Below, one piece after another: positions 48,899 to 57,596 of a stretch of DNA of 64,000 nucleotides. The notes below the pieces were generated by a model, which made no database searches, was not told the origin of the DNA, and saw only the letters and a list, made by a program, of their open reading frames with translations. The stretch's first letter is position 1. Every line of letters starts with the position of its first letter. The stretch is from contig CM062289.1 of NCBI GenBank assembly GCA_031216915.1, forward strand, positions 254,257,113 to 254,321,112, in the 5' to 3' direction. The stretch is from Pictodentalium vernedei (Eukaryota; Mollusca; Scaphopoda; Dentaliida; Dentaliidae). Position numbers and translations under genes: made by a program.

Positions 48899-49329
48899 GG
48901 TATAAGCTTTTCTTAGGAGGAGCAGATGCAACTTGTTGAAATCAATTCTCTGGGTTGATATTTAGGCTACCATGTCAGGTGAGCACCCTCAGGGCCCTTG
49001 GGGCCTCTTGTATTACAAAATGCAACTACTTGGACTGGACAAACGTTGCAAAATGTAATAATTATTACAAAATGCAACTACATAGACAGGAAAATCGTTG
49101 CAAAATGTAATAAATGTTACAAAATGCAACTACATCGACTGGAAAAACGTTGCAAAATGTAATAAAATATTTTCAAGCAGAGCAATCAAACTAATTCTTT
49201 GTATTATGCAATTATTAATAGCAGATTGTATCTGAATGTCTTAACCAAATGCTGTCAATGTGTGTTGTTTGTAGAGATGACCACTGGTGATCAGTATAGT
49301 GGCGATGACAAGAAATGGTCAGTGATTGC

Positions 49330-49900
49330 CTATGGCAATCTATAGTGATCGTTGCGAGCGAGATGAGGATTAGAGGGCTATGAGTACTAGCTGCACCAAG
49401 GCCTCTCCTCACCCCCCTCACATCCTCATACGAGGAGATGATCATTGGTGATTGCCATTGACGATCACCAGTGATGCCTAGTGATCATTTATGGCGATTT
49501 CTAGTGATCGTTACTAGCGATCATCGGTGATCATCTCCCTGTATGGGGATGAGGGGGCTGTGAGGAGAGGCCCCATTGAGTCCACACCTCATAGCCCTCA
49601 CATCGATATCTCGCTTCCAAAGATCACTAAAGGTCACAGACACCCATACTGATTTTTAATAGCGATATCTAGTGATTGTTGGGGCGAGATGTGGATGTGA
49701 GGGCTATGAGGTGAGGCCTCATCGGGGCATCTCCTCACAGTCCTCTCATCCTCATAGGGAAGATGATCATTGGTGATTGCCAGTGGCGATCACTATGGAT
49801 GCCTAGTGATTGCTGATGGTGCTCTCTAGTGATTGTTGGGGGAGGGGGGCAAGATGAGGATGTGAGGGCTATGAGAAGAGACCTCATTGAGGCATCATAG
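49330..49900. repeat. GTGATC-rich and GAGGATGTGAGGGCTATGAG repeats
   Basis: Many copies of TGATC/GTGAT motifs, often as short palindromes (GATCACCAGTGATG), alternate with three copies of a block like GATGTGAGGGCTATGAGG and its inverse. Non-coding interior of the TIR transposon. Confidence 0.6.
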
Positions 49901-49964
49901 ACCTCATTGGTCACCCAGTAGTCCGGCAGAGAGTGCCACAATCACTGCCCCGTCCAGAAGTCCT

Positions 49965-50275
49965 GGCCTACTTTATTTGACCTAGTGACCCGGCGACCCA
50001 GATACCTCCAACCAGTGGTCTGACCGACAGCGACAAAGTCCCCCTCTCTCTTCTCCCAACGGTGAACCTATCTCAGAAGCCCTCCAACCAGTGGCCCGAC
50101 CTATCGACACAGTATCCTCACCCCTGCTCCCAACATTGACACTATCCCAGAAGCCCTCCAACCAGTCGCCTGGCCGAGAGTAACACAGTCATACTTCCCT
50201 CTGCTCCAAACAGTGACCCTATACCAGAAGCCCTCCAACCAGTGACCCAACCGAAAGCGACACAATTACTCGGCG
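49965..50275. repeat. ~75-bp tandem repeats with CAGAAGCCCTCCAACCAGT
   Basis: Three clear copies near 50078, 50147 and 50226 plus an initial partial near 50000; each is followed by a CCGA-rich stretch and CGACACA. Interior of the TIR transposon; the following 50280-50980 has no recognised feature. Confidence 0.65.
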
Positions 50276-51039
50276 ATCCTACCATGGTGTTGGATAGCGA
50301 CAGTCAAATTTTACTGGGGGAAATGGCACTATACTGACAAACGTTCTGTGTGAAATGGCATAGGGTAAGGCAGACTTGGTCTGAAGCGACTGTGGTGAAC
50401 GGCTATCACTGTGCGGACAGTGTTAGGGTATTGACATAGGCCGGGACTGCTCAACAGCAAAGGGCATGTTGCTGGGCCCAAGCAACATCCACTCACTCAC
50501 TTCTGTGGACGTTGACAGCGGTCAATGTCGTCATGACCTCGCGTGCTCTCCATGGCTCTCCTTCAAAGGATAACATAGAATAAAAATACAACACTTATTA
50601 TTTATTGGTAATTGGAAAAACAGAATATAATTAGTTTCCCAAATGTAAAAATAGTACAGGTAGAAGCTGGTTATAATTGAAACAGATGAAGTATTAATGC
50701 AAAATTGTGGGAACAGTTTAAAAACTTTAACATTTTTGCCTACTCATCAGACACTTCACTCTGAATAAACGATGACAACCTTGTCAACTTAACATGAAAT
50801 AAACAGTTTTAAAAATCAGAACCTTTTAAATCCATTCAATGAAACTGTTCTTGTTTCATTGAGTTTGGTAGACTTGGGATCTCGTGATATCGGAAGTGCA
50901 CAAGCCAGTTCTGTTGGAAAACGTCAATCGAATCTGCTGCTATGTATTTCTTTGCGAGTCGCATGTTGCCGCTATATGAAGTAAATTGCAGTCATTCCAT
51001 AGCCCCAGTTTAAACGATCGAAACCCCACAGCAGAAGCT

Positions 51040-51215
51040 CAACCAATTACCGTAACGGTTGAAATCGTTGGGAAGAGGATCAATCACTGTCAAGAAGCCT
51101 GTTTTCTGGGCATCGTCATTAACAAGAACCTGACCCTCAAGACGTCTTGTGACAAAATAACCAGCAGAGCAATAGTCCGCATGTGCCTGCTCAAAGCCCT
51201 CGATGGTTCTAATAG
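51040..51215 (+). pseudogene. Fragment of non-LTR retrotransposon reverse transcriptase (Jockey/I-like)
   Basis: One short frame reads ACFLGIVINKNLTLKTSCD followed by IVRMCLLKALDG. This pattern (a FLG block, then LTxK, then a basic helix ending LLxAL.G) is typical of the segment after the RT catalytic core in Jockey/I-type LINEs. No EN or YxDD part is present. A long G run follows at 51223. Confidence 0.55.
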
Positions 51216-51359
51216 GAAAGATGGGGGGGGGGGGGGGGGGGGGGTGGGGGGGGAGGGAGGTGATAGAGGGTCTATTCTGAGGCTATTCACAGGCTTTGTC
51301 AGGCACTTTTCGACTATGCTGCTGTAGTCACACAAAGATACTGTGTTAGCCGGACTAAA

Positions 51360-52630
51360 GCGCATCTAGTCGACAGGGTACGAGCCCCCAACCTGGCGCT
51401 ATCGCTGCCTTGAAACACTCCACGAGCGCCTCAGCAACCTTGTGGAAAAAAACCATCTCCCGTCTAAGCACGAGAGATCTCATAAAAGGGGTACCAAAAG
51501 CTTGATAGAACCCACCCCGGGTGGGGCAGGGTCTGGGAATGACCATGCACCCGGGACTTTGGGCCCGGGCTGTAAACTAAAAAATCATCTTTCTGGTTGT
51601 CGCCAGGAGAAGCGTTAAGGTGTCTGACCTAGGGCCCAAAGTTATTCATTCTCCTGTTCCTGTTGCATGCCGGACACGCTAGTGGTATGTTATGTTACCA
51701 ACCTGACCTCACCCACTTCCGGAACCCTGCTCCTCCCGGACCCCGGCACCCCAATGTCCTGTCGCTAACACAACGACTATAGGTTCAATGGCCAACTCTA
51801 GTCACATGGTTATGTACAGTGCACACCACTTGCATCGCTGGCTGGTGTGGATGCTTAATGCATGGTGTATGTGAATGGAAAAACAGGCATCAAGAGTGAG
51901 AAACTGTTAGAGGAGCTATGACGTCGGCGGCGTCATGGTGGGCGCACTGCCATTGTCCGCGGAATTGAGTTTCAGGACATTGTACGGACCCAGCAAGAGG
52001 GCTGTCCCTGCTGAGTAGCCCCGGTCCTAGATTAGTACGACTGTCCTTGGGATGGAATAGCTACGTTTGCTGGCTCAGTCAACCAGGCTCAGTGATTCAA
52101 GACGCTGAATATCAACGGAACTAATGGACTAAAGTCTAGTGAGCGACTTTCCTGATGACAATGTCAGTTCCCTTTAGCACTCTGCGGTATGTCGCATGAG
52201 CGGTCTAGGTCTGGACGCCGCAGCCCGAATCGCGAGTAGAGGGCACATGTGGTGCACCTCGGTGACTCCAAAAATGGTGGACTCAGTGACTCCAAAAATG
52301 GTGGATGGGTATTGTGGTCTCGTCCCTCTTTCTTCTCCCTCTCATGGGCGGGTGGCTCTTTGTGTCTTGGCGGCCTTCTCGGTTCTCTTGTTTCCACCTG
52401 TCTTGGCTTACGATTTTGCCTGAAAAATATTATATTTAATAATTTAAGTAATTTAGGATGTAAGTGGAGCTCGCGCCCATATAGACGGCCATGTGCACTT
52501 TCATTGCGCGTAATCACACCCCCCCCCCCCCCCCCCCCCCACATACACACAAACAAACAAAAATTTATAACACGTTCACCCAATCAGTTCAGCTGCTGCA
52601 CTCAAAATTTCTTTATTCATTTCAGTGAGT
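51360..52630. other. Unassigned interior of the TIR transposon
   Basis: Higher GC than the surrounding intron. Short ORFs on both strands overlap a 22-base C run and a duplicated CTCCAAAAATGGTGGA motif (52266-52303), but none resembles a known protein. Confidence 0.4.
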
Positions 52631-52634
52631 TAAA

Positions 52635-52960
52635 GCGGAGCGCGGTGGCACATTGACTACATTGTCGAACTTGAGGCCGCGGGTTCAAAAGTTCGAGCCG
52701 GTCCGTGTCACTCACCTTGTATCCTTGAGCAAGATGCTTAATCCAGATTGATTATGTGGGAACACGGTGGCAAAGTGTGCTAAGATGTATGACATGCCGA
52801 TGGTGGACACGCCTTCAACCAATGCTAACTCAGGTTAGTGCGTTGGAGAGTCTGACAGTTACTCGCCGCTGTTCGGCGGTTCTATCCCAGTACTCCGGCT
52901 TCCTCCACCGACACGATATGGCCCTGGCTGTTGAAAGTGTCACAAAACCCCAATAAATAA
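52635..52960 (+). mobile_element. SINE, family A, tRNA-like head
   Basis: Begins GCGGAGCGCGGTGGCACA and has a B-box-like GGTTCAAAAGTTCGAGCC; then GCCGCTGTTCGGCGGTTCT and CCGGCTTCCTCCACC as in 28758-29032; tail CAATAAATAA. Flanks CAGTGAGTTAAA and CAGTGCGTCAAA form a 12-bp duplication with two mismatches. Confidence 0.75.
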
Positions 52961-53094
52961 CAGTGCGTCAAACCCTAGTAAAATCAATACACCTATAGCA
53001 AACCACCACGTCCACCAGACGTTTACATGTTGGTCTCCGAATTATACACCCTATATCTTAAAGAGTGCATTTCTATAAATCAAAGCCGATAGAC

Positions 53095-53696
53095 GATCAC
53101 TAGCCATTTCTTGTCATCACCACTATACTGATCACCAGTGGTCATCTCTGCAAACAACACACATTGACAGCATTTGGTTCTGACATTCAGATAGAATTTG
53201 CTATTAATAATTGTATAATACAATGAATTAGTTTGATTGCTCTGCTTGAAAATATTTTATTACATTTTGCAATGTTTTTCTAGTCGATGTAGTTGCATTT
53301 TGTAACATTCATTGCATTTTGTAATAATTATTACATTTTGCAACGTTTTTTCCAGTCCATGTAGTTGCATTTTGTAATAAAACTTTAAACATATACGAAA
53401 CTCGCTCAAATACTTGTAGAAATGTGTATAACATACCCGAAGACAGTCGTAGAATCATAGAGACACAAATTTATTTTAATAGTTGTATAATAACATGAAT
53501 TAGTTTCTGATTGCCCCTTTGCAAAAAAGTGCCCCTTTGAAAAAAAAAGTTTATTACATTTTGCAACGTTTTTCCCGTCCGTGTAGTTGCATTTTGTAAT
53601 AATTATTACATATTGCAACATTTTTCCCATCCAAGTAGTTGCACTTTGTAATAATTATTACATTTTGCAATTTTTATTACAAAGTGGGTTGTAACA
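53095..53696 (-). repeat. Right TIR of the split transposon (uninterrupted)
   Basis: Continuous inverted copy of 31438-31743 joined to 49011-49325, showing that the two left parts were once adjacent. Contains repeated TTGTAATAATTATTACATTT palindromic blocks. Confidence 0.85.
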
Positions 53697-53926
53697 TATA
53701 TGCCTTTATTTACTTCTTTTAACAGTATTTTGGGCACTGGTGAAAATTTTCAAAAGTTTTGTTGGACGACCCCTTAATTGAATAAAAAAGATTTGTAATG
53801 TCAAGAGGTTGCCTTGAAAATCACCACATTCCCCCATGTTTATAGACCTATTTGGCTTCAGTACATCCAACACAGGCATTTAATCTGTTATATCTTGTGC
53901 ATAAGCTCAAACAAGATATAATAGAA

Positions 53927-54806
53927 CAAGAATATAGTGCAATGCACAGCATTGCATATGCCCCTTCCCACAATATCAACATGGGCAATACAAAAATTAT
54001 TCAATTTTCTGCTGCCATTCAATAAAAATTATTCCCATGGACAAAAAACAGTGCACATGGACAGTCTTTCTAAGTCTAAAAAGGGCCATAACTGTGGTAA
54101 GTATGCTTGGACGTTACCCATAATATCCAGATATCCTTTCCCCCAGAATGGTCTATCACCACATCAAAGGACATCAACATCCAACAACTGATGCTGGAGT
54201 TACAAGGCAAAATTTCGTACGGAAAGTATTATAAGTGTAACAAGGGCCATAACTCTGGTCTGTATGTATGGACGATCCCTGCAATATGTGGATGACTACT
54301 CCCCTATGCTAGTCTCTCACAAAATCACAGGACATCAAACTCCACACACAAATGACTGAGTTTTCATGCAAAATGTTCATACAGAGAGTTTAACAGAAAG
54401 TGTAACAAGGGGTATAACTCTGGTAGAAATGTACAGACAAAAGCTGTGATATCAGGATATCATGTCCCCATGCAGGTCTATCATCATTCCAAAGGGCATG
54501 AAAATCTGACAATGATACTAGAATTTTATTACAAAATGATAGTATGGATGGACAGACGGACATCCTTAAATTTGGCCCTTATGCGTTTTTCTTTTATTGC
54601 AAACCCATCCCCAACCCTCTTACCACATAAGGACAAAGGGATTACCCTTAACGAACTGATACCTGGTACTGAGACAATGGAAATCTTTTGGCTTAGGCCA
54701 CACCTCCTACTGCTTAAGGTACTGGCTGTAAGCCCAGATAGATGGATGGACAGACAGACAGAGACCCTGACTAATACCTACCTCCTAAGGAGGTTGGGGG
54801 CATAAT
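53927..54806 (+). repeat. Bivalve-type dispersed element with ~163-bp units
   Basis: Three units marked by AAGGGCCATAACTGTGG (54078), AAGGGCCATAACTCTGG (54240) and a variant at 54405. Ends with the hairpin ACCTCCTAAGGAGGT near 54780-54795. A short hairpin of ATATCTTGT arms lies just upstream (53884-53926). Non-autonomous; class not established. 54807-55032 is intron with a normal acceptor. Confidence 0.6.
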
Positions 54807-55032
54807 AAATGCTCAATTTATCTCTTAGATAGAATGACCAAATCCATGTTATTTTTATGCTACTGTTAATTGAATTTTCACTGGCAATTAAGAGTGTTCA
54901 ACTGTAATATTTTTGCAGGAGAATAATGTTCATTCTTGCACAGGGGTATTTAGTGTCTGTATGATTCTCATAAATCCCTCAGCAGTGTTCAAAACAAAAG
55001 ATTAATAATTTTTGTCTTGTCTATCTTTACAG

Positions 55033-55209
55033 TTCTATGTTCAAGTAAAAGTGCAGTGGAAGTTTTGTAAACTTGTGAAACCTGTGTGTCAGATGATATT
55101 TTTCATTATGGCTTTCTATACATGTTTGTCCAGAATATCTGATTATAAACACCACTGGAGTGATGTGTTAGTAGGAGCTTTTATTGGCGTAGTTACTGCT
55201 GTTATAGAT
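55033..55209 (+). CDS. PLPP: Phospholipid phosphatase, penultimate exon with the SR-H-D motif
   Basis: A 177-bp exon (59 codons, phase 0 at both ends) between acceptor TTGTCTATCTTTACAG and donor GTAAGT. It begins FYVQVKVQWKFCKLVKP, a short loop, then a hydrophobic membrane helix (QMIFFIMAFYTCL), then motif C3, SRISDYKHHWSDV, whose His is the expected phospho-accepting nucleophile and Asp its partner; a last membrane helix follows (LVGAFIGVVTAVI). The SRxSDYKHHWSDV wording is characteristic of PLPP1/2/3 rather than other PAP2 enzymes. All catalytic residues visible here are intact. Confidence 0.95.
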
Positions 55210-55266
55210 GTAAGTAATAGGGAGTCTATATGTTTGACTTGAAATCAGAATTCACTTTCAATTCAT

Positions 55267-55400
55267 TTAACCCTTTACCTAACACAGCTAGATGGCATTT
55301 GTCCAAACTTTTCTTGAATTTTAAAAACAAATCAGTTTTTGTCTCCAAAATTATAGGTTATGAGGGGTCCTAAGCTTTGTTTTGGAAGTAAAAATAAAAG
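55267..55400. mobile_element. TTAACCCTTTACC MITE, left part
   Basis: Left terminus matches the family at 56812. The inner AGGTTATGAGGGGTCC resembles the arm of the 1-195 and 56812 copies, but the right half is not recognised at this spot; a GGGTAAAGGGTTAA right end occurs at 56552-56565. Confidence 0.45.
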
Positions 55401-55620
55401 AAAAAAATAATAAAATGTGAAGTTGATTTGTATAAACAGCGCTAACAAGAACATTTATTTTATTATGGGTAAGTCTGGCTACTTGTTAAGAAGGTACAAA
55501 GATTTTTCTCTTCATAGAGCTCTGTAAGACAAGATATAATGGATCAGATACTTTTATTGTTTTAAAGCAAAAAATAAAATATGTAATACAGAGCAATTTT
55601 GTTGTTGCCTGTATAGATTT

Positions 55621-55833
55621 TTAACCCTCTGCACTTCGATGTCGAAATACCAAAATTTCAAGCTCCAATTTTTTCTCTTAATACCACTGAGAATTTCATC
55701 ATATCAGTGTTGTTTGACAGAGCTCAATGGGCTCTGTCAAACAAGATTTAATTGATTGAATTCCTAGTTGCATTTTGGGAAAAATTTGAAGATTGAAATT
55801 CTGATATTTTGACATCAGAGTACAGTGTGTTAA
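55621..55833. mobile_element. TTAA-flanked palindromic MITE
   Basis: Left TTAACCCTCTGCACTTCGAT, right ATCAGAGTACAGTGTGTTAA; the arms also share ATACCAAAATTTCAA / TTGAAATTCTGATAT. Centre GACAGAGCTCAATGGGCTCTGTC. A further related right end (ACAGAGGGTTAA) is at 56628-56639. Confidence 0.65.
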
Positions 55834-56349
55834 TGTCTGTCTTCCCTATATCCCGATAGATCCTGTCTTTTGATTGGTCAGAATGCCTTGGATAAATAGC
55901 CATGGCAAAGGGCACACCTAGCATCCAAGGTGTATGAGAGCGTGCAACATCGAGGGTATAAAGGGACTTGAAACATTGGGGGTATATGGCTTAAATGAAA
56001 GCTTTTCACATTCGCTCACCTCGATATCAAAATCGAACCAAAAAACATGAAAATAGTCACAAATATCATCTGAATTCTGACAATTTGATCATATTTTTCT
56101 GTTATAAATTAAATAAGTCGAATAATTAAATCAAACAACTTGAGAAAAATGAAATAAGAGCAAATTTGTCAACAAATATTTAGCTTCTGATATGTTTACG
56201 TTTCCAATAACAACCCAAGGGATGTGTTGTCTTCAGCATTTGTAAAAACAAAACAATTATTCACAAATTTGGTTCAACGTACTGCGGAGCATGAGAAATG
56301 CGTCCACAAGTTTGTTTCCAATATGTTTCTATTGGGTTTCAAATGGGAC

Positions 56350-56565
56350 AAAAACGTTATCTCCGCCAATATGTATGGTATATGGAGATTTAATACCTGG
56401 ATGTCTCATTTAAAAACTTCGTCTGCAGCTCGGTGTTTAAAAACCGACATCCAGGTATTAAATTTCCATATACCATACATGTTGGCGGAGATAACTTATA
56501 CTGAAAAATTTGAAAAAAATAATAATTAAAATAAAGAACATCGTCTGCATTGGGTAAAGGGTTAA
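56350..56565. mobile_element. Long-stem palindrome with GGTAAAGGGTTAA end
   Basis: Arms 56354-56410 and 56445-56503 are nearly perfect inverses (TGGTATATGGAGATTTAATA / TATTAAATTTCCATATACCA; CATCCAGGTATTAAA on the inner side). The right end 56552-56565 matches the TTAA MITE family; the left end is not clear. Confidence 0.6.
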
Positions 56566-56660
56566 ATCGCAAGTTGTAGTGAGGGAAAACTTTGCTTCTT
56601 CAAATTTTGGTATTTTTAAATCATTGTACAGAGGGTTAATCTGTGTTTTTTTCTTTCCAG

Positions 56661-56774
56661 GCTGTATATATATCAGATTTGTATGAAAGAAGAAGAGCGA
56701 ACAGTAGTGAAGGGTCTCCTGTTCAAAATGTGAATCTGAATTATTTGACATTTGAAGAAAGCAATTCATTGTGA
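56661..56774 (+). CDS. PLPP: Phospholipid phosphatase, terminal exon and stop
   Basis: Follows a pyrimidine-rich acceptor and continues the previous exon in phase. It encodes AVYISDLYERRR, the cytosolic end of the last membrane helix in PLPP proteins (compare AVYVSDFF-type sequence of vertebrate PLPP1), then a short polar tail (ANSSEGSPVQNVNLNYLTF) and TGA at 56772-56774. The tail is somewhat shorter than in vertebrate paralogues and shows no recognised targeting motif. A MITE starts only 37 bp beyond the stop, so the 3' UTR probably runs into repeat sequence; no polyadenylation signal is assigned. Confidence 0.92.
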   Translation, partial: AVYISDLYERRRANSSEGSPVQNVNLNYLTFEESNSL

Positions 56775-56811
56775 TATTTATCTGATGAGGAAACTTTATT
56801 TCTATAAGCCT

Positions 56812-57062
56812 TTAACCCTTTACCCAGCGTAACGGCCAAAACCGGCCAGCGCTATTCTCAAAAATCGCCAATTAATTTTCAAAATATTTTCATTTTTTGT
56901 CTCAAAAACATAGGTTATGACCCCTCGTTGGAACGAGCTCGTTGAGCTCGTTCCAACGAGGGGTCATAACCTATGTTTTTGAGACAAAAAATAAAAAAAA
57001 TTAGTTATTCAAGAATTTTTTTTGCAAGTGTCGTCTGCTTTTCATGTTAGGTAAAGGGTTAA
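56812..57062. mobile_element. Complete foldback MITE, TTAACCCTTTACC family
   Basis: TTAA on both ends, TIR CCCTTTACC / GGTAAAGGG, and a long perfect palindrome (about 56897-56990) with arms including AAACATAGGTTATGACCCCT. The 1-195 copy matches it over its length. 251 bp. Confidence 0.85.
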
Positions 57063-57261
57063 TATCTCCACTGATATCTGTACACTGAATTGAAATTGAA
57101 AGTAGAGCCCAGCACATAGCCAAATGCGATTGAATTGAATACCAAATTGAATACTGCTCACTATTCATGAATCGAATTGAATATAAAATCAAATTTATTA
57201 GAATGGTTACCGATAGCACTACCGGGAAAAAAAATATTGTCTTTTAGTCTGGAACATAACC

Positions 57262-57345
57262 ATGTTGACCCATACTCTCTATTCCATGTGCTGGCGACGG
57301 ATATATCTGTCGCCGGCACATGGAATAGGAAGTATGAGCATCAGA
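57262..57345. repeat. Hairpin with ATTCCATGTGCTGGCGACGG arms
   Basis: Arms at about 57272-57300 and 57308-57336, loop near TATAT; flanked by AT-rich GAATTGAAT-type repeats (57130-57190, 57515-57570). Probably the centre of another palindromic MITE. Confidence 0.55.
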
Positions 57346-57596
57346 TAATTTTGTCGCCGGCACTGAATGTTGAGTTGTGTGAGATGAAATTCATTTTTAA
57401 GTTGATTTGTACCTAATTTTAAAACACTCTTTCCTGCCGCCAATATCTGGTGCATTCTGACAGAGAGAAAGATTGCAAGCATAATTAGAGATATTCGAAA
57501 GATATTCGACACAGATTGCCAAATTGAATTTGAATCAAATACTGCCATTAAATCAAATATCATTTTGAATCCTGAATACCGAAGACGACAGTTTTT

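Larger units (their letters stand above)
31744..49010 (+). mobile_element. Giant HINE-like element carrying the 167-bp satellite
   Basis: The 5' end AGCTCACCTGACTGAAAGTC plus inverted GGGTGAGCT forms a hairpin. The 3' end has CAGGTGAGC, inverse of the first arm, then the hairpin AGGGCCCTTGGGGCCT and CTTG. The insertion point lies between two Ts, seen by comparison with the unbroken right TIR (AAGTTTTATTAC). T^T insertion without duplication is the behaviour of Helitron2/Helentron elements. No Rep/helicase is present, so it is non-autonomous. About 17.3 kb, versus about 1.1 kb for the compact relative at 2667. Confidence 0.75.
31438..53696. mobile_element. TIR transposon of unknown superfamily, split by a 17-kb insertion
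   Basis: Ends TGTTACAACCCACTTTG and its inverse, flanked by TATATG on both sides (31432-31437, 53697-53702). Right TIR about 53095-53696; left TIR in two parts, 31438-31743 and 49011-49325, separated by the HINE-like element. Without that insertion the element is about 5.0 kb with ~610-bp TIRs built of ~52-bp units (ATAATTATTACAAAATGCAA). The ~3.8-kb interior encodes no recognised transposase. A 6-bp duplication is known for Polintons, IS3EU and Dada, among others, but the ends do not show a Polinton-like AG start. Confidence 0.78.
12766..55032 (+). other. 42-kb PLPP intron filled with mobile and satellite DNA
   Basis: Consensus GTAAGT donor at 12766 and TTTACAG acceptor ending at 55032. The exons on either side join in phase (58-bp exon ends on a codon boundary; 177-bp exon starts on one). 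The intron holds DIRS copy 2, a transposase pseudogene, an LTR-like insertion, a satellite element, SINEs, and the 22-kb nested complex. An assembly join cannot be excluded without reads or a transcript. Confidence 0.8.
55210..56660 (+). other. Last PLPP intron, largely MITEs
   Basis: GTAAGT donor, TTTCTTTCCAG acceptor. Contains the TTAACCCTTTACC end at 55267, the complete MITE 55621-55833, the palindrome at 56350-56505 and MITE ends at 56562 and 56636. 55840-56220 is unassigned. Confidence 0.8.

Noticed and set aside
51360..52620. Short ORFs of 60-139 codons on both strands
   Set aside because: They run through C/G homopolymers or lack any family resemblance, and no two neighbouring ORFs form a plausible gene.
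52635..52710. tRNA-like A/B box region
   Set aside because: It is followed by a SINE body, tail and target duplication, so it is a SINE head and not a tRNA gene.
49011..53385. A second, independent TIR element nested inside the outer one
   Set aside because: The right arm 53095-53696 is continuous across the supposed boundary and the left arm is symmetrical once the 17-kb insertion is removed, so one element with long arms is simpler.
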